In this document: positions 44,101-54,391 of the stretch, one piece after another | How the letters are laid out: each line of letters begins with the position of its first letter | Numbering within the stretch: the stretch's first letter is position 1 | From: Spirosoma foliorum | Lineage (GTDB): Bacteria; Bacteroidota; Bacteroidia; Cytophagales; Spirosomataceae | NCBI RefSeq assembly: GCF_014117325.1 | Contig: NZ_CP059732.1 | Span: forward strand, 744,001 to 808,000 | Direction of reading: 5' to 3' | Length of the DNA: 64,000 nt | The notes under the pieces: generated by a model | The model's database searches: none | The model's input: only the letters and a program-made list of their open reading frames with translations | What the model was told of the DNA's origin: nothing | Program-made: the position numbers and the translations under genes

Positions 44101-44813
44101 TGGCGATTCGTTGTTTTGTGCTGGATGATGAGCCACTCGCCACCGATTTGTTGAAAGACTACATCGGTCGATTGCCCGATCTGGATCTGGTGGGCGTATC
44201 CAATAGCCCAACGCAGGCATTGCGGATGTTGCAACAAACACCGGTCGATGTTCTGTTTCTGGACATTCAGATGCCTCGGTTAACTGGCTTCGATTTACTG
44301 CGTCCGTTAGGTTACCGGCCTAAAGTGATTTTTACAACGGCCTTTCGGGAATACGCGCTGGATAGTTACGAATTTGATGTGCTGGATTTTTTAGTAAAAC
44401 CCATTTCATTTGAGCGATTCCTCCAGTCTGTTGGTAAAATTTACCGTTTTTTGCCCGCCATATCGCCCATTCCAGACACGCCAGAGCCTGCAAAAGTGGG
44501 GAAAGAGTACCAATATTTCAAGGTCAATAAAGAGATGGTCAAACTCTTTCTGGAGGATATTTTATGGATTGAAGGCCTGAAAGATTATGTCCGAATTCAC
44601 ACCGTATCAGGCACGTTGGTGTCGTACCTGCGAATTAGCTATCTGGAGGAAAAACTACCTCCCGACCGATTTGCGCGTATTCATAAATCGTTCATTGTGG
44701 CACTGGATCATATTCAGGCGGTCAGCGCGACTTACATCCGAATCAGTAACGAGGAGATTCCGATTGGCCGGATTTATAAGGCAAAACTGGAGGAAGTTCT
44801 TCAGCGAGAGTAA
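44100..44813 (+). CDS. LytR/AlgR-type response regulator
   Basis: A 237-residue response regulator with an N-terminal receiver domain (phosphoacceptor D55 in VLFLDIQMPR, acidic D9-D10, K in FLVKPISF) and a C-terminal LytTR DNA-binding domain (from about 140: KVNKEMVKLFLEDILWIEGL, then DYVRIHTVSGT and FARIHKSFIVALDHI). Partner of the LytS-type kinase, with which it overlaps. LytTR regulators bind pairs of short direct repeats. Its targets are unknown; the PQQ-type dehydrogenase gene follows 98 bases downstream in the same direction. Confidence 0.92.
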   Translation: MAIRCFVLDDEPLATDLLKDYIGRLPDLDLVGVSNSPTQALRMLQQTPVDVLFLDIQMPRLTGFDLLRPLGYRPKVIFTTAFREYALDSYEFDVLDFLVKPISFERFLQSVGKIYRFLPAISPIPDTPEPAKVGKEYQYFKVNKEMVKLFLEDILWIEGLKDYVRIHTVSGTLVSYLRISYLEEKLPPDRFARIHKSFIVALDHIQAVSATYIRISNEEIPIGRIYKAKLEEVLQRE

Positions 44814-44911
44814 GCAAGGTTGGCTTTTTAGCCAGAACCCCGTTAAGTTTGTTAATCATCTATGTAGTAACCCCAAATTCACGTTAAAACCAGTTTTATA
44901 AAGCAACCAAA

Positions 44912-46117
44912 ATGAGAAACTGCATTCTGTTCACCATAGCTGCTACGTCGTTAGCATTTGCAGCCTGTGGTCAAAATACAGCAAGCACGCTGCCTCCGGT
45001 AGAGACTAAAGAGGCTAATTCGGATTATAAGCCCGCTTTTGCGGGCCAAACCCGAATTGCTGGCGTAAAATCAGCGACCAACTACGAAGGCAAGGTATTA
45101 ACCGAAGCGCTGAAGAGTCCCTGGGGTATTACAACCCTACCCGACGGCCGACTGCTTGTTACCGAAAAAGAAGGCGTGATGCGCATCGTTACAACCGAGG
45201 GTAAGGTTGGCGAGGCCATCACAGGTATTCCTAAAGTAAATCCATCGGGGCAGGGTGGACTTCTGGGCGTTCGGGTCGATCCTGATTTTGCGACCAACCG
45301 AATGGTTTACTGGGTGTTTTCGGAACCACTTGCTGATGGCAACCTGACAGCCGTTGCTAAAGGTAAATTGTCGGCCGATGAGAAGAAGATTGAAGGGGCG
45401 AAGGTTATTTACCAGGCCACACCGGCTTACAAAGGAAATCTGCACTATGGCGGTCGGATTCTTATTGATAAAACCGGGAACCTGATCATCAGTACGGGCG
45501 AACGGTCTGATCTGGTTACCCGGCCACAAGCTCAATCGCTAAATTCGGGTCTGGGGAAAGTAATTCGGATTACGAAAGAGGGCAAACCGGCTCCCGGCAA
45601 CCCATTTGAAGGTCAGGCAGGTGTCAGACCCGAACTGTATTCATATGGACACCGGAACGTACAGAGCCTTGCTTTTGATCCAGTAACTGGTGAGCTGTGG
45701 GAAGGTGAATTTGGCCCACGTGGCGGGGACGAACTGAACCACATCAAACCCGGAAAGAACTACGGTTGGCCTACGATTACGTATGGTATTGAATACAGTG
45801 GCAAAAAAATCGGCGATGTCATTCAGCAAAAAGAAGGAATGGAGCAGCCGGTTTATTACTGGGACCCCGTTGTGTCGCCAAGCGGTATGACATTCTACAG
45901 CAGCGATCATATTCCTGAGTGGAAGAATAACTTATTCATTAGCACACTCAGCGGTATGCACGTATTGCGGCTAATCATTAAAAACGACAAGGTTGTAGGT
46001 GAAGAAAGACTATTGTCCGACCAGTTCCAACGTTTTCGAGACATAACCCAAGGCAAGGACGGCGCTTTGTATACCGTTACCGATCAGGGCCGGTTATATC
46101 GCATCGATAAAAAGTAA
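44912..46117 (+). CDS. PQQ-dependent aldose dehydrogenase lipoprotein
   Basis: A 401-residue six-bladed beta-propeller of the soluble glucose/aldose sugar dehydrogenase family (YliI-like), oxidising sugars to lactones with PQQ. The signal peptide ends in a lipobox (LAFAAC, C19), so it is a lipoprotein in the periplasm or outer membrane. Landmarks are SPWGITTLPDGRLLVTEKEG, GQGGLLGVRVDPDFA, LHYGGRILIDKTGNLIISTG, LWEGEFGPRGGDELN and KNYGWPTITYGIEYSG. Length normal. Where the PQQ would come from is not visible in the window. A strong hairpin lies about 50 bases behind it. Confidence 0.92.
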   Translation: MRNCILFTIAATSLAFAACGQNTASTLPPVETKEANSDYKPAFAGQTRIAGVKSATNYEGKVLTEALKSPWGITTLPDGRLLVTEKEGVMRIVTTEGKVGEAITGIPKVNPSGQGGLLGVRVDPDFATNRMVYWVFSEPLADGNLTAVAKGKLSADEKKIEGAKVIYQATPAYKGNLHYGGRILIDKTGNLIISTGERSDLVTRPQAQSLNSGLGKVIRITKEGKPAPGNPFEGQAGVRPELYSYGHRNVQSLAFDPVTGELWEGEFGPRGGDELNHIKPGKNYGWPTITYGIEYSGKKIGDVIQQKEGMEQPVYYWDPVVSPSGMTFYSSDHIPEWKNNLFISTLSGMHVLRLIIKNDKVVGEERLLSDQFQRFRDITQGKDGALYTVTDQGRLYRIDKK

Positions 46118-46169
46118 TGTTTAGTCATTACAGAAAGTAATAAATGCCTGAGTGCTTGTTGACTTTTTT

Positions 46170-46218
46170 CTAATACAGAAGCCTTGAGAACATATTGTTT
46201 TCGAGGCTTTTGTATTAG
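46170..46218. terminator. Long hairpin behind the sugar dehydrogenase gene
   Basis: CTAATACAGAAGCCT (46170-46184) pairs with AGGCTTTTGTATTAG (46204-46218) with one G-T wobble, and the stem can extend inward three to four pairs. A T run precedes rather than follows it on the plus strand. It is the likely 3' end signal for the dehydrogenase transcript. The rest of the 46118-46466 gap is AT-rich with no gene seen. Confidence 0.6.
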
Positions 46219-46466
46219 ACAGGTTTATTCCCGGAATGGTTTTATTGTCTTGAATCGATTTGTATGTTGAGAGAGGTAGTCGGTCTGATTAGTATCGAGT
46301 TATTTTTAGCTAAAACCACTTGGCGTAGATTAACGTTAGTACTTTACATTTTTAAAAAACCTTCATCAGTATCGTAAATGGGTTATTTACGACTTAAACG
46401 GCTTAATTAGTTAATAGCCATTAACCAATAGATTCTTTTTACGTACGGTATACATTTGATTCAGCT

Positions 46467-48488
46467 ATGACCGGTGATCAACGGCCTTTGGATTCATCTC
46501 GAAAACTAACTCAACGACTAGATATTGACTTTGCCCTTCAGGCTGCTGGATTGGGTGTTTGGGAACTGGACCTCGTTACCAATCAAGTTCTTTGGGACGA
46601 CCGTTGCCAGGAGTTGTTTGGACTGGCCAGGCATAACTCCCTGTCCTATGAGCAGGCTATTCAATACATTCACGCCGACGATGCAAATCGGGTTAATAGC
46701 GCTGCTCAGTGGGCAATAAATCCTCAGTCGAATGGCTTGTTTGATGAAACCTTTCGGACCGTTGGAGCCGATGATGGTAAGTTGCGGTGGGTGCGTTTTT
46801 ATGGAAGAAGCTACTTCTCTGAGGCTGGTGAGATTTATCGTTTTGCAGGCGTGGGTCAGGAAGTAACTCCGCAGATAGAAGCTCAGCAACGAGAGGTCAC
46901 TATCCGACTGGATTCACAACGGCAGCAGCGGATCTATGAAGCCATTGCAAGCAGTACCCCCGATTTAATGTATGTACTTGATCTGAATTATCGGTTCATG
47001 TATGCCAATCGGGCACTGCTGGATATGTGGGGCAGTAGTTGGGAAAAATCGATCGGGAAAAATCTGTTAGAAAACGGCTATGAGCCCTGGCATGCCGAGA
47101 TGCACGAACGGGAGGTCGATCAGGTAGTGGCGACCAAGCAACCGATTCGGGGGGAGGTGTCGTTTCCCCATGCCACGCTCGGCAAGCGAATTTATGACTA
47201 CGTGTTTGCGCCTGTTCTTAATGAAAAAGGGGAGGTGGAGGCTATAGCAGGTACAACTCGTGATATTACAGATATCAAACAGGTCGAAGCAGCCTTGCGG
47301 ACTAGTGAAGAACGATTCCGATCATTTGTGACAGCTAGTTCAGACGTGGTTTACACCATGAGTGCCGACTGGCGACAAATGAATCAAATGGACGGGAAAA
47401 TGTTTTTGGCCAATACCCAGGAGCCTAGTCGTGACTGGCTGCTAAAATATATTCCGACTGACGATCAGACGCAGGTAGAAACGGCCATCGAAGAAGCTAT
47501 CGCGGCTAAAAAGGTGTTCCAGTTGGAGCACCGTGTTGTTCAGGCCGATGGAACCATTGGCTGGACATTCTCGCGAGCTGTGCCCATTCTGGATGAACAG
47601 GGGCAAATTTTGGAGTGGTTTGGTACTGCCAGCGACGTGACTGAACAAAAGAGGGCCGAAGAAGCGCTTCGCCAGAGTGAAGAACGCTACCGCTATCTGT
47701 CGGCCGAGCTAGAAGAACGAGTAAAGGCCCGTACCCAGGCTTTAAGTCAGGCCAATGCTGATCTGAAACGGTCGAATGATAATCTGCAGCAGTTTGCTTA
47801 TGTAGCTAGTCACGACTTACAGGAGCCATTGCGCAAAATTCAATCGTTTAGTACGCTACTTACGCAACAACTGGATAACCAACTGAACGAAGCGGCTAAA
47901 GATCACTTGCAGCGTATTACAGCTGCTGGTGCCCGGATGTCGAATCTGATCAAAGATTTGTTGGCCTATTCACGCATCTCAACCCGCCAACAGGTTTTCG
48001 GTCCGGTTTCCTTAGGGACCATCGTAGCAGATGTACTCACGATGCTCGAATGGGATATTAGTCAGTCGGGGGCAAAGATTAGCGTTGAGCCACTACCCGT
48101 GATTAAAGGCGACGAGTCGCAATTAGGCCAGTTGTTTCAGAACTTACTGACGAATGCCATCAAGTTTGTGGTCCCCGGTCAATCTCCCCAAATCCGAATT
48201 GAGTATGTCCAGCGGTCGTTGAGTGAATTGCCGCCTGGCGTAAAGCCAAGTGTAGAGGCCCGGATTTATCACCAAATCACTGTAGAGGATAATGGGATTG
48301 GATTTGATGAAAAGTATGCAGACCGTATCTTTCAAGTGTTCCAGCGACTTCATGGCAAACATGAATATGCCGGAACCGGCGTTGGACTAGCAATTTGTCA
48401 GCGAGTAGTGGAGAATCACGGCGGAGCCATCACGGCCAGTAGCCAGCCAGGCCAGGGGGCTAGATTTCAGGTCTATCTTCCGGCTTAA
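46467..48488 (+). CDS. Multi-PAS hybrid-free sensor histidine kinase
   Basis: A 673-residue soluble sensor kinase without membrane helices. Three PAS/PAC modules lie at about 22-137, 155-275 and 283-398; each ends in a PAC-type VTPQIEAQ, ITDIKQVEAA or VTEQKRAEEA. A coiled coil (400-440) leads to the HisKA helix with H449 in VASHDLQEPLRKIQS. The HATPase domain shows LLTNAIKFV, VEDNGIGFDEKYADRIFQVF and GTGVGLAICQRVVENHGG. This is the phytochrome-like/bacteriophytochrome kinase architecture widespread in Cytophagales. No response regulator is adjacent in the same operon; its partner and signal are unknown. Confidence 0.92.
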   Translation: MTGDQRPLDSSRKLTQRLDIDFALQAAGLGVWELDLVTNQVLWDDRCQELFGLARHNSLSYEQAIQYIHADDANRVNSAAQWAINPQSNGLFDETFRTVGADDGKLRWVRFYGRSYFSEAGEIYRFAGVGQEVTPQIEAQQREVTIRLDSQRQQRIYEAIASSTPDLMYVLDLNYRFMYANRALLDMWGSSWEKSIGKNLLENGYEPWHAEMHEREVDQVVATKQPIRGEVSFPHATLGKRIYDYVFAPVLNEKGEVEAIAGTTRDITDIKQVEAALRTSEERFRSFVTASSDVVYTMSADWRQMNQMDGKMFLANTQEPSRDWLLKYIPTDDQTQVETAIEEAIAAKKVFQLEHRVVQADGTIGWTFSRAVPILDEQGQILEWFGTASDVTEQKRAEEALRQSEERYRYLSAELEERVKARTQALSQANADLKRSNDNLQQFAYVASHDLQEPLRKIQSFSTLLTQQLDNQLNEAAKDHLQRITAAGARMSNLIKDLLAYSRISTRQQVFGPVSLGTIVADVLTMLEWDISQSGAKISVEPLPVIKGDESQLGQLFQNLLTNAIKFVVPGQSPQIRIEYVQRSLSELPPGVKPSVEARIYHQITVEDNGIGFDEKYADRIFQVFQRLHGKHEYAGTGVGLAICQRVVENHGGAITASSQPGQGARFQVYLPA

Positions 48489-48504
48489 GAAGAGGTGATT
48501 TAGT

Positions 48505-48864
48505 TTATACCTTTTCGGCCACAGGGCCAATATGCATTTTTTTGGCAATTACCCAGCCTTCTAAGCCAATAGAAGCTTTTATGACAAAAAGTACATAATG
48601 GCCTTCATTAACTAGTTGAACATATTGATCAGGTATATCCTGATCATCTATAATGGCTTTCGTTAACGAGTGTTTGTCGAAGGGCGCAATGGAAAACAGT
48701 ACATTTTGTACGCCAAACGAGCATAACTCCCACCATTCAACGCTTTGAAAAATAACCTGACATTTTTCCCCTGACGGAAGCACGGTCTTTAGTACGAGTT
48801 CTTTGTTGTCCTCGTCGTGTTCGATACCCATTACTTCGGCGTCGTGTAAATTAACATCTGTCAT
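48505..48864 (-). CDS. Hypothetical protein
   Basis: A 119-residue protein that I cannot place in a family. It begins with NLHDAEVMGIEHDEDNKELV, an HDA-type start seen in several small alpha/beta proteins, including some immunity-like proteins. VEWWELCSFGVQNVLFSIAP and GHYVLFVIKASIGLEGWVIA follow. No signal peptide, no membrane helix; predicted cytosolic. It converges on the PAS kinase gene with a 16-base gap. The start at 48864 is the only good ATG. Confidence 0.7.
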   Translation of the reverse strand: MTDVNLHDAEVMGIEHDEDNKELVLKTVLPSGEKCQVIFQSVEWWELCSFGVQNVLFSIAPFDKHSLTKAIIDDQDIPDQYVQLVNEGHYVLFVIKASIGLEGWVIAKKMHIGPVAEKV

Positions 48865-49009
48865 GGGCTATTTATTTGGTTAGATTGAGAACGCTTTTTA
48901 AGCTACGAACAATAACGCAAGTTACAAGATTTAATCGTTGATTATGAGATAATTAAACGTTGATTTATGGCAAACCTTACTAATCAGTCATAGGCAGGAG
49001 CTAGTCAAC

Positions 49010-49744
49010 TTAGTCAAAGTGTTGCATTCGACTTAATCCATCTTCAATAGCACGAGTGTTCCTGATGGCTTCCTGCAACAATGGGCTAAGGTTCATGCCA
49101 TCAGGTTTGACATATTCACCGATAACCTGCAAAATCGTGCCGTGAAGCTGGATAATTTGAGGTTTTACCTCATTTCGAGCAATACTCGCCATTTGCTCTA
49201 ACTCGGCATTTCGCTCCTCAAGCAATCGTTTTAAGGTTTCTAACGCCTTGTTTTTCTTTCGGAGTTCCAGCATGTTCACAACTTGCTTGGCCAATGTCTT
49301 TAGCGCTGATAACTGACTTTCGCTTAGTTGATTGGGCGTGTTATCAATGACGCATAAAGAACCCAACGGATAGCCCTCCTGATTTACCAGGGGTACACCT
49401 GCATAAAAAATCACGTGCGGATCACCAGTAACCAATGGATTACCAATAAAGCGCTCATCTTCCCGCGAATCAGGAACAATTAGTGGTTCGTTAGGATTAA
49501 GAATGCCATGTGCGCAAAAAGCGTAGTCACGCGGGGTCTCCCGTACATCAAGGCCATGATTGGATTTGAACCACTGCCGTTTATCATCAATCAGGCTGAT
49601 CAGGGCAATCGGAGTCTGGCAAATTTCAGAAGCAAGCCGGGTTAAATCGTCATAGTCTTGTTCTGGTAGCGAGTCAAGTATATCGTAACTTCTTAACGAA
49701 TCAAGGCGGTTATTTTCCTCCGGGTGAGGCTGGGCAACTTTCAT
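49010..49744 (-). CDS. GAF domain protein with C-terminal coiled coil
   Basis: A 244-residue protein with one GAF domain (about 12-160): [20 protein letters not shown], then [36 protein letters not shown] and [20 protein letters not shown]. This is the subtype usually found at the N-terminus of sensor kinases. Here it is followed only by a helical, coiled-coil-like tail ([20 protein letters not shown]) and no kinase, cyclase or phosphodiesterase domain, so it is a stand-alone sensor or a scaffold. It lies in a cluster of signalling genes but is transcribed alone. Confidence 0.87.
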   Translation of the reverse strand: MKVAQPHPEENNRLDSLRSYDILDSLPEQDYDDLTRLASEICQTPIALISLIDDKRQWFKSNHGLDVRETPRDYAFCAHGILNPNEPLIVPDSREDERFIGNPLVTGDPHVIFYAGVPLVNQEGYPLGSLCVIDNTPNQLSESQLSALKTLAKQVVNMLELRKKNKALETLKRLLEERNAELEQMASIARNEVKPQIIQLHGTILQVIGEYVKPDGMNLSPLLQEAIRNTRAIEDGLSRMQHFD

Positions 49745-50030
49745 GTAATAGAGTAGATTTCTCCATAAATCTACGCAGTATTTAGGTAATTTAAGAAAAT
49801 AGGCCCGGTTGGTGCAGCCCTTTTCTGATTGTAAGGGCTTCGTAGCACTTGACCTCGTTAGTAGGTTAAAGAGCCTTTTCCAGAACTTCCGTAAGTGTAA
49901 TAATTAAATAGTATTAGCCTATAATTTTGGCAGTAATAGTTAGGTATTTATGTGGATTTTAATGATCCGTGATTACTGTACTATCATAGCATATAGGTTC
50001 GTGAAATTTGAAGATCATAGTGATTTATTG

Positions 50031-53000
50031 TTACTCGGCCTTGATCATTTTAATAGTTTGGGACTGTCCGGCACTACTTACCTTTAACAATAGTAAGCCG
50101 CGACTGCTACCCAATGGAATACTTAGTTGTTCCAACGAACTCGCTTGAGCAAGAGTTTGCTGATGCCAACGACGACCCTGTAGATCCATTACTTCCACCA
50201 ATACCCCTTGACCACTAACTCCACTTATCTCAACCTGAGCCGCAGGGCCTACTATCGGGTTGCCTAATACGCGAACCTGAAGTTTCGAATCTGGCTCTTC
50301 AATTGCTCCTACCCGACCTGAGGCTCCCGTGGGGGGAGTACCATAGATCAAGACACCCTTTAAGTAAACGCAGATACGTGGATTAAGGACTGTAGCGCCA
50401 TAGTTGCTCATGTAAGAATAATCATTAGTCTGATCTAACAAGCCATAGTCTGAGCGTACCAAACGGAAATCAATTGCTCCTAAACTAGTCATGGCAGCTA
50501 ACGTTCCAGTGCCCAATATCTTTAGCTCTACATAACTATCGGCCCCTGTTACCGAGCTGATTTGAACTACTTTAGTCTGAACGTTAGAGCTCCCCATGGC
50601 TGCATAGTCTACATAGAGTTTAGCTAATTGGCCATTGTCGGAGGTGAACCAGTAACGAGCACTCAGATCCTGTTTGTTAATGGGTGTATTGCTATCATTA
50701 CGCAATTCGAGCCGGGTGGTAACCTGTGAGGCCTTTGGCGAATCTTTGGTCGCTGAATAGGCCCTCACGCTAGGCTGTGGATCGGTTACTGGAGGTTGGG
50801 GATCTACCGTAGTCGCGATCCGACGAAAAGATGCGTCAGGTATTAGCTGTTTGTTAATGTTCGGACCACTATAGCTAACCGTCAGTACTTGGCTACCAGT
50901 ACCCTGAAAGTAAACGACCGTTAATGAGTGTACTCCAGCCTTTAAACCGATGGTACCCGAACGTTCCTGTTCACCGTGCACGCCGTCATTGTTGACTACC
51001 TCTGTAGTGCCAATCAGGAGCTTGCTTCCATCATCTGAGCTTGTGTAAAAGGTGTAGACTCCATCGGTTGGTACGCTGATGAAGCCGGTAAAGCGTAGCC
51101 CGTAGTTCTGGTCACGATTACGAACAGATAGGCCAACAGTATTTGTGGTTCCTGATTTAACTGGCGTTAGTGTTGTGAAATCAGGTAGGCTGCTCCATGA
51201 ATTTTCATAATAGCGATAATCTAGTCCAGTAACCGCATTAGCTGGATTTTCGGGCGTGCGTAGCGTTACAACTGGGGTGGTATCTTTGAATAAAAGCAAT
51301 GATGAAAAACCCGGAACCGTTACCTGACCGCTGTAACCGGTATTTCGCGCATTTTTATAATTGCCATCCAGCGTAACCTGATTGGCATTAGCCGTTGGGT
51401 TAGTTAGAAGTTTGATATACTCATCGGGATTGCCCGATGAGTAGGTAATAGGACTATTGGTTGATGATGCATCTTTGCCGTATTGACTTTTCCACTGAGC
51501 AAGTGAGAGTGCTGTGCCAGATGTGTTATTGTACACAGCCAGAATCTTAAGATTATCATCAAATGGACGTGCATATACATTGTTATCAAACTGCCCATAA
51601 CTGCCTAAGTCGTTCTGGCTCGACTCATATTTAGCATTATACTGATCTGCTGAGCGACTTACAAAAATATTATTTAGAATAGAGTTGGAGCGAGGCTGGC
51701 AACTATTGGCGCTTTTTATGGATATCTGGGCTTCGCTATTATTATAAGAGGTATTTCCCGTTACCGAAACGGAAGACGATCCGTGCAGATATATTCCAGA
51801 ACCCTTACAGTTATAAACTGTGTTATCCTTCACCTCAATGTTAGCGGTGCAATCATCGAGATAAATGCCATGAGCACCGGCTGATGTACCACTTGGAGAT
51901 CCTTCAGGAGCACCAATCCCATTATAGACGGTGTTCGAAATCAGATGAATATCATTTAATGCCTGTTGATTACCATTCCAGATATATAAACCACCACCGT
52001 CACTTTTAGTCAAACAAAAATTGCTAATTTGATTACGTTGAACGGTTGTACTAGTCGAAAAATTAACGGCGTGGTAACCAATATTATCAAATATATTGTT
52101 CTCAATCAGTGTATTCGATGTGGAATTGGATTGAAACCCGACGTAATTGCCATCGCCACTTTTACCACGACCCGGCAGAAGCGCAATATTGCGAACGATA
52201 TTGCCTCTAAACGTAACATTCTGATAGGTTGCTATTGCAACTCCATTGTTATTTACATTTTCAATCAAATTGCCTTCCAATAGAATCTGCTGGCCACTGC
52301 CCTGAATAGAGACGCCATCTTCGCCCGCCTGCGTAATATCATTACTGGTAATAGTAATGTTTGAACTATTGGTAACCAAAACGCCAGTATTCAGGGCCTG
52401 TGAAATCTGTAGATTACGGATAGTTATATAAGACGCGTTTGCTAGATTTATAGCCTGAGCATACCCGGTTGCTGCAATGGACTGATTGTTAGGATTATCC
52501 TGGCTATAATATAATTGAATTGCTTTCGTAGCCGGGTTATAGTACCACTCCCCATTTTGGTCAAGAGCGCTGGGATGATTCTGAATAAAGTAACCCCAGT
52601 TATTTGTGATATCGTAGTTACCAGCACTTTCTAGATTCAGGGTATTTCCACTCTGACTCGTGATTTTAGCCCTGTTCAATATCCATTGGGTCGGCCGATA
52701 TACAACTTCTCCCCCTGTCCAGTTGGTTGATAGCGCTTGTTGACTGGTAAGCTGCGTTTTGCCCGAATGCGATTGGACCGTGAGGTACCCTTTGTTACTA
52801 GCATCCAGGTTAGGATATCGGCCTAAAGGTAGGGCTGTATTATCGCGGTATAGACCTGTAACTTGGCTGCCACAACTAGAACAAGTAGCCTGCCAAATAT
52901 TGTTACCAATATTACTCCAGCTCGTAACAGCTACTGCGCCAGAAAGAATAGGCTTATTGCCAGATCCGTAGGCATCAATAACAATAGGGCTATCAGATGT

Positions 53001-53279
53001 GCCAGACTCAGTAAGTTGCAAAGTACCCCGAAACGTATCGCCCCGGCGGAATAAAACCACATCACCAGCTTGCAGTACTAAATTATTAATTTTTGTCAGG
53101 CTCTGAAACGGACTTGATGTTGATCGACCGTTATTTGAGTCATTGCCATTGCTAGCCACATAGTAAGTCGTTTGTGCCCAAGCAGATTGCGTGACCAGAT
53201 TGATCAAAAAGAATATGGCAGCATTCTTTAAGTTCTGCCGACAATATTTAGATTTTATAAATATATACAATTTATTCAT
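50031..53279 (-). CDS. Secreted beta-helix protein with PA14, CBM3-like and type IX sorting domains
   Basis: A 1082-residue extracellular protein. The ATG at 53279 begins MNKLYIFIKSKYCRQNLKN and gives a signal peptide ending SAWAQ; a frame open to 53408 adds 43 unlikely residues. A right-handed parallel beta-helix (about 40-640) starts TYYVASNGNDSNNGRSTSSP and contains N-rich repeat rungs, as in polysaccharide lyases and pectinases. A PA14 domain follows (about 690-810; VPTDGVYTFYTSSDDGSKLL), then a CBM3-like carbohydrate-binding domain (about 850-990; ending YGTPPTG) and a C-terminal T9SS sorting domain (last 75-80 residues; VLVEVMDLQGRRWHQQTL). It probably binds or cleaves a plant or microbial glycan. 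Its first 600 residues are paralogous to the product of 54392-57721. Confidence 0.9.
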   Translation of the reverse strand: MNKLYIFIKSKYCRQNLKNAAIFFLINLVTQSAWAQTTYYVASNGNDSNNGRSTSSPFQSLTKINNLVLQAGDVVLFRRGDTFRGTLQLTESGTSDSPIVIDAYGSGNKPILSGAVAVTSWSNIGNNIWQATCSSCGSQVTGLYRDNTALPLGRYPNLDASNKGYLTVQSHSGKTQLTSQQALSTNWTGGEVVYRPTQWILNRAKITSQSGNTLNLESAGNYDITNNWGYFIQNHPSALDQNGEWYYNPATKAIQLYYSQDNPNNQSIAATGYAQAINLANASYITIRNLQISQALNTGVLVTNSSNITITSNDITQAGEDGVSIQGSGQQILLEGNLIENVNNNGVAIATYQNVTFRGNIVRNIALLPGRGKSGDGNYVGFQSNSTSNTLIENNIFDNIGYHAVNFSTSTTVQRNQISNFCLTKSDGGGLYIWNGNQQALNDIHLISNTVYNGIGAPEGSPSGTSAGAHGIYLDDCTANIEVKDNTVYNCKGSGIYLHGSSSVSVTGNTSYNNSEAQISIKSANSCQPRSNSILNNIFVSRSADQYNAKYESSQNDLGSYGQFDNNVYARPFDDNLKILAVYNNTSGTALSLAQWKSQYGKDASSTNSPITYSSGNPDEYIKLLTNPTANANQVTLDGNYKNARNTGYSGQVTVPGFSSLLLFKDTTPVVTLRTPENPANAVTGLDYRYYENSWSSLPDFTTLTPVKSGTTNTVGLSVRNRDQNYGLRFTGFISVPTDGVYTFYTSSDDGSKLLIGTTEVVNNDGVHGEQERSGTIGLKAGVHSLTVVYFQGTGSQVLTVSYSGPNINKQLIPDASFRRIATTVDPQPPVTDPQPSVRAYSATKDSPKASQVTTRLELRNDSNTPINKQDLSARYWFTSDNGQLAKLYVDYAAMGSSNVQTKVVQISSVTGADSYVELKILGTGTLAAMTSLGAIDFRLVRSDYGLLDQTNDYSYMSNYGATVLNPRICVYLKGVLIYGTPPTGASGRVGAIEEPDSKLQVRVLGNPIVGPAAQVEISGVSGQGVLVEVMDLQGRRWHQQTLAQASSLEQLSIPLGSSRGLLLLKVSSAGQSQTIKMIKAE

Positions 53280-53597
53280 AGTAAAATACAAGTGTTTGAT
53301 TGCAGAAAAGAGTAACTTATAATTGGCTTCTAAATTAGATAATTTTAAACAGTAGTTGCTGCTGGAAAATAGAAATTTTGTGGAGTTTAATTCTAGATTA
53401 TGGATCATAACTTACAGTGAATCGGACCGTTACCTCATTTTTTATTTTAAATGCTCACTTTTTTTTGTGCATAGTTAGTTAAAAAATACAGCATGCTTTA
53501 TACTAACATTTTGTTTACAGTTTACTTTATATTTTGGCTTATTTCGCTGTAAAAAATCACTTTACCCATAAAATTGATAAATCTTTATTCCACCCAT

Positions 53598-53834
53598 ATG
53601 CAATCTCAACTAGTGATCCAGGTAGGCAAACTGAAGGGCCCATTTCGAGGTTTTAGAACGCAGTTCAATCGCTTTACATTTTCTAATGGAGTAAGCTGGC
53701 TCCAGAATGAACCCAAATACCTGTATTATTATGCGAATAATCCCCGTGCAAGGGTTATTTACGAAGCGGGTGTTTACATCTTAGAGGTAGATGGCACTTC
53801 TGAAACTGTACAGGTTATTCAGGATGCATCATAA
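53598..53834 (+). CDS. Small hypothetical protein
   Basis: A 78-residue protein starting at ATG 53598 (MQSQLVIQVGKLKGPF); an upstream TTG at 53574 is less likely. No signal peptide or membrane helix, basic and aromatic-rich middle (WLQNEPKYLYYYANNPRARV), beta-rich end. I recognise no family. It lies divergently from the beta-helix gene and ahead of a small membrane protein gene. Confidence 0.55.
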   Translation: MQSQLVIQVGKLKGPFRGFRTQFNRFTFSNGVSWLQNEPKYLYYYANNPRARVIYEAGVYILEVDGTSETVQVIQDAS

Positions 53835-54041
53835 ACCAGCTATTTTATCCCTTCTTACCGCTTTTGGCTTCGCTGTCAATCCGTCTAACTTATTACGATA
53901 CCACTCTTATTTCTTTGCTATCGATTCATAAGCTTATAGCCGTGATCAAAATGAATGGCGCTTAAGTCATAGTCTTACGGGTATTAATTTCCTATATATG
54001 TCCAAGCCTGAACTACTGATTTTTCCAGGCAACAACTACCT

Positions 54042-54341
54042 ATGTCTGATCACGTCGACAAGTTTGAAGACGAAAAGAAGTCTGAAATGCCGGAAATATA
54101 CGATCAGGAACTAGACCCTGTTCCAGAACTACCAGTGCGTCCATTGGTAACTATATATGCTGTTTTGGTAGCAATCTCATTTTTGCTACTGGTTTTGAAA
54201 CAAACCGGTCAAATTGACTGGGCCTGGTGGTGGATAAGCTTACCATTGTGGCTGGCACCAATTGGATTTATGTTTCTGGCACTAATAGTGCTTTTATTAG
54301 CGGTTTGGCAAGAACTTAAAAGAGCTTTTCATATACGTTAG
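54042..54341 (+). CDS. Small membrane protein
   Basis: A 99-residue protein with an acidic, proline-rich N-terminus (EIYDQELDPVPELPVRP) and two membrane helices (about 36-53 and 64-90) joined by a short KQTGQIDWAWWW turn. No known family. It converges on the second beta-helix gene. Function unknown. Confidence 0.65.
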   Translation: MSDHVDKFEDEKKSEMPEIYDQELDPVPELPVRPLVTIYAVLVAISFLLLVLKQTGQIDWAWWWISLPLWLAPIGFMFLALIVLLLAVWQELKRAFHIR

Positions 54342-54391
54342 TCTGGTATAATTCTATTTACTTGACTTTGTATTGATAATTAACTTTAGCG

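Noticed and set aside
53521..53560. Promoter TATATTTTG before the 78-residue hypothetical gene
   Set aside because: The box is off by one base from TAnnTTTG and the spacing to the nearest TTTG is too short.
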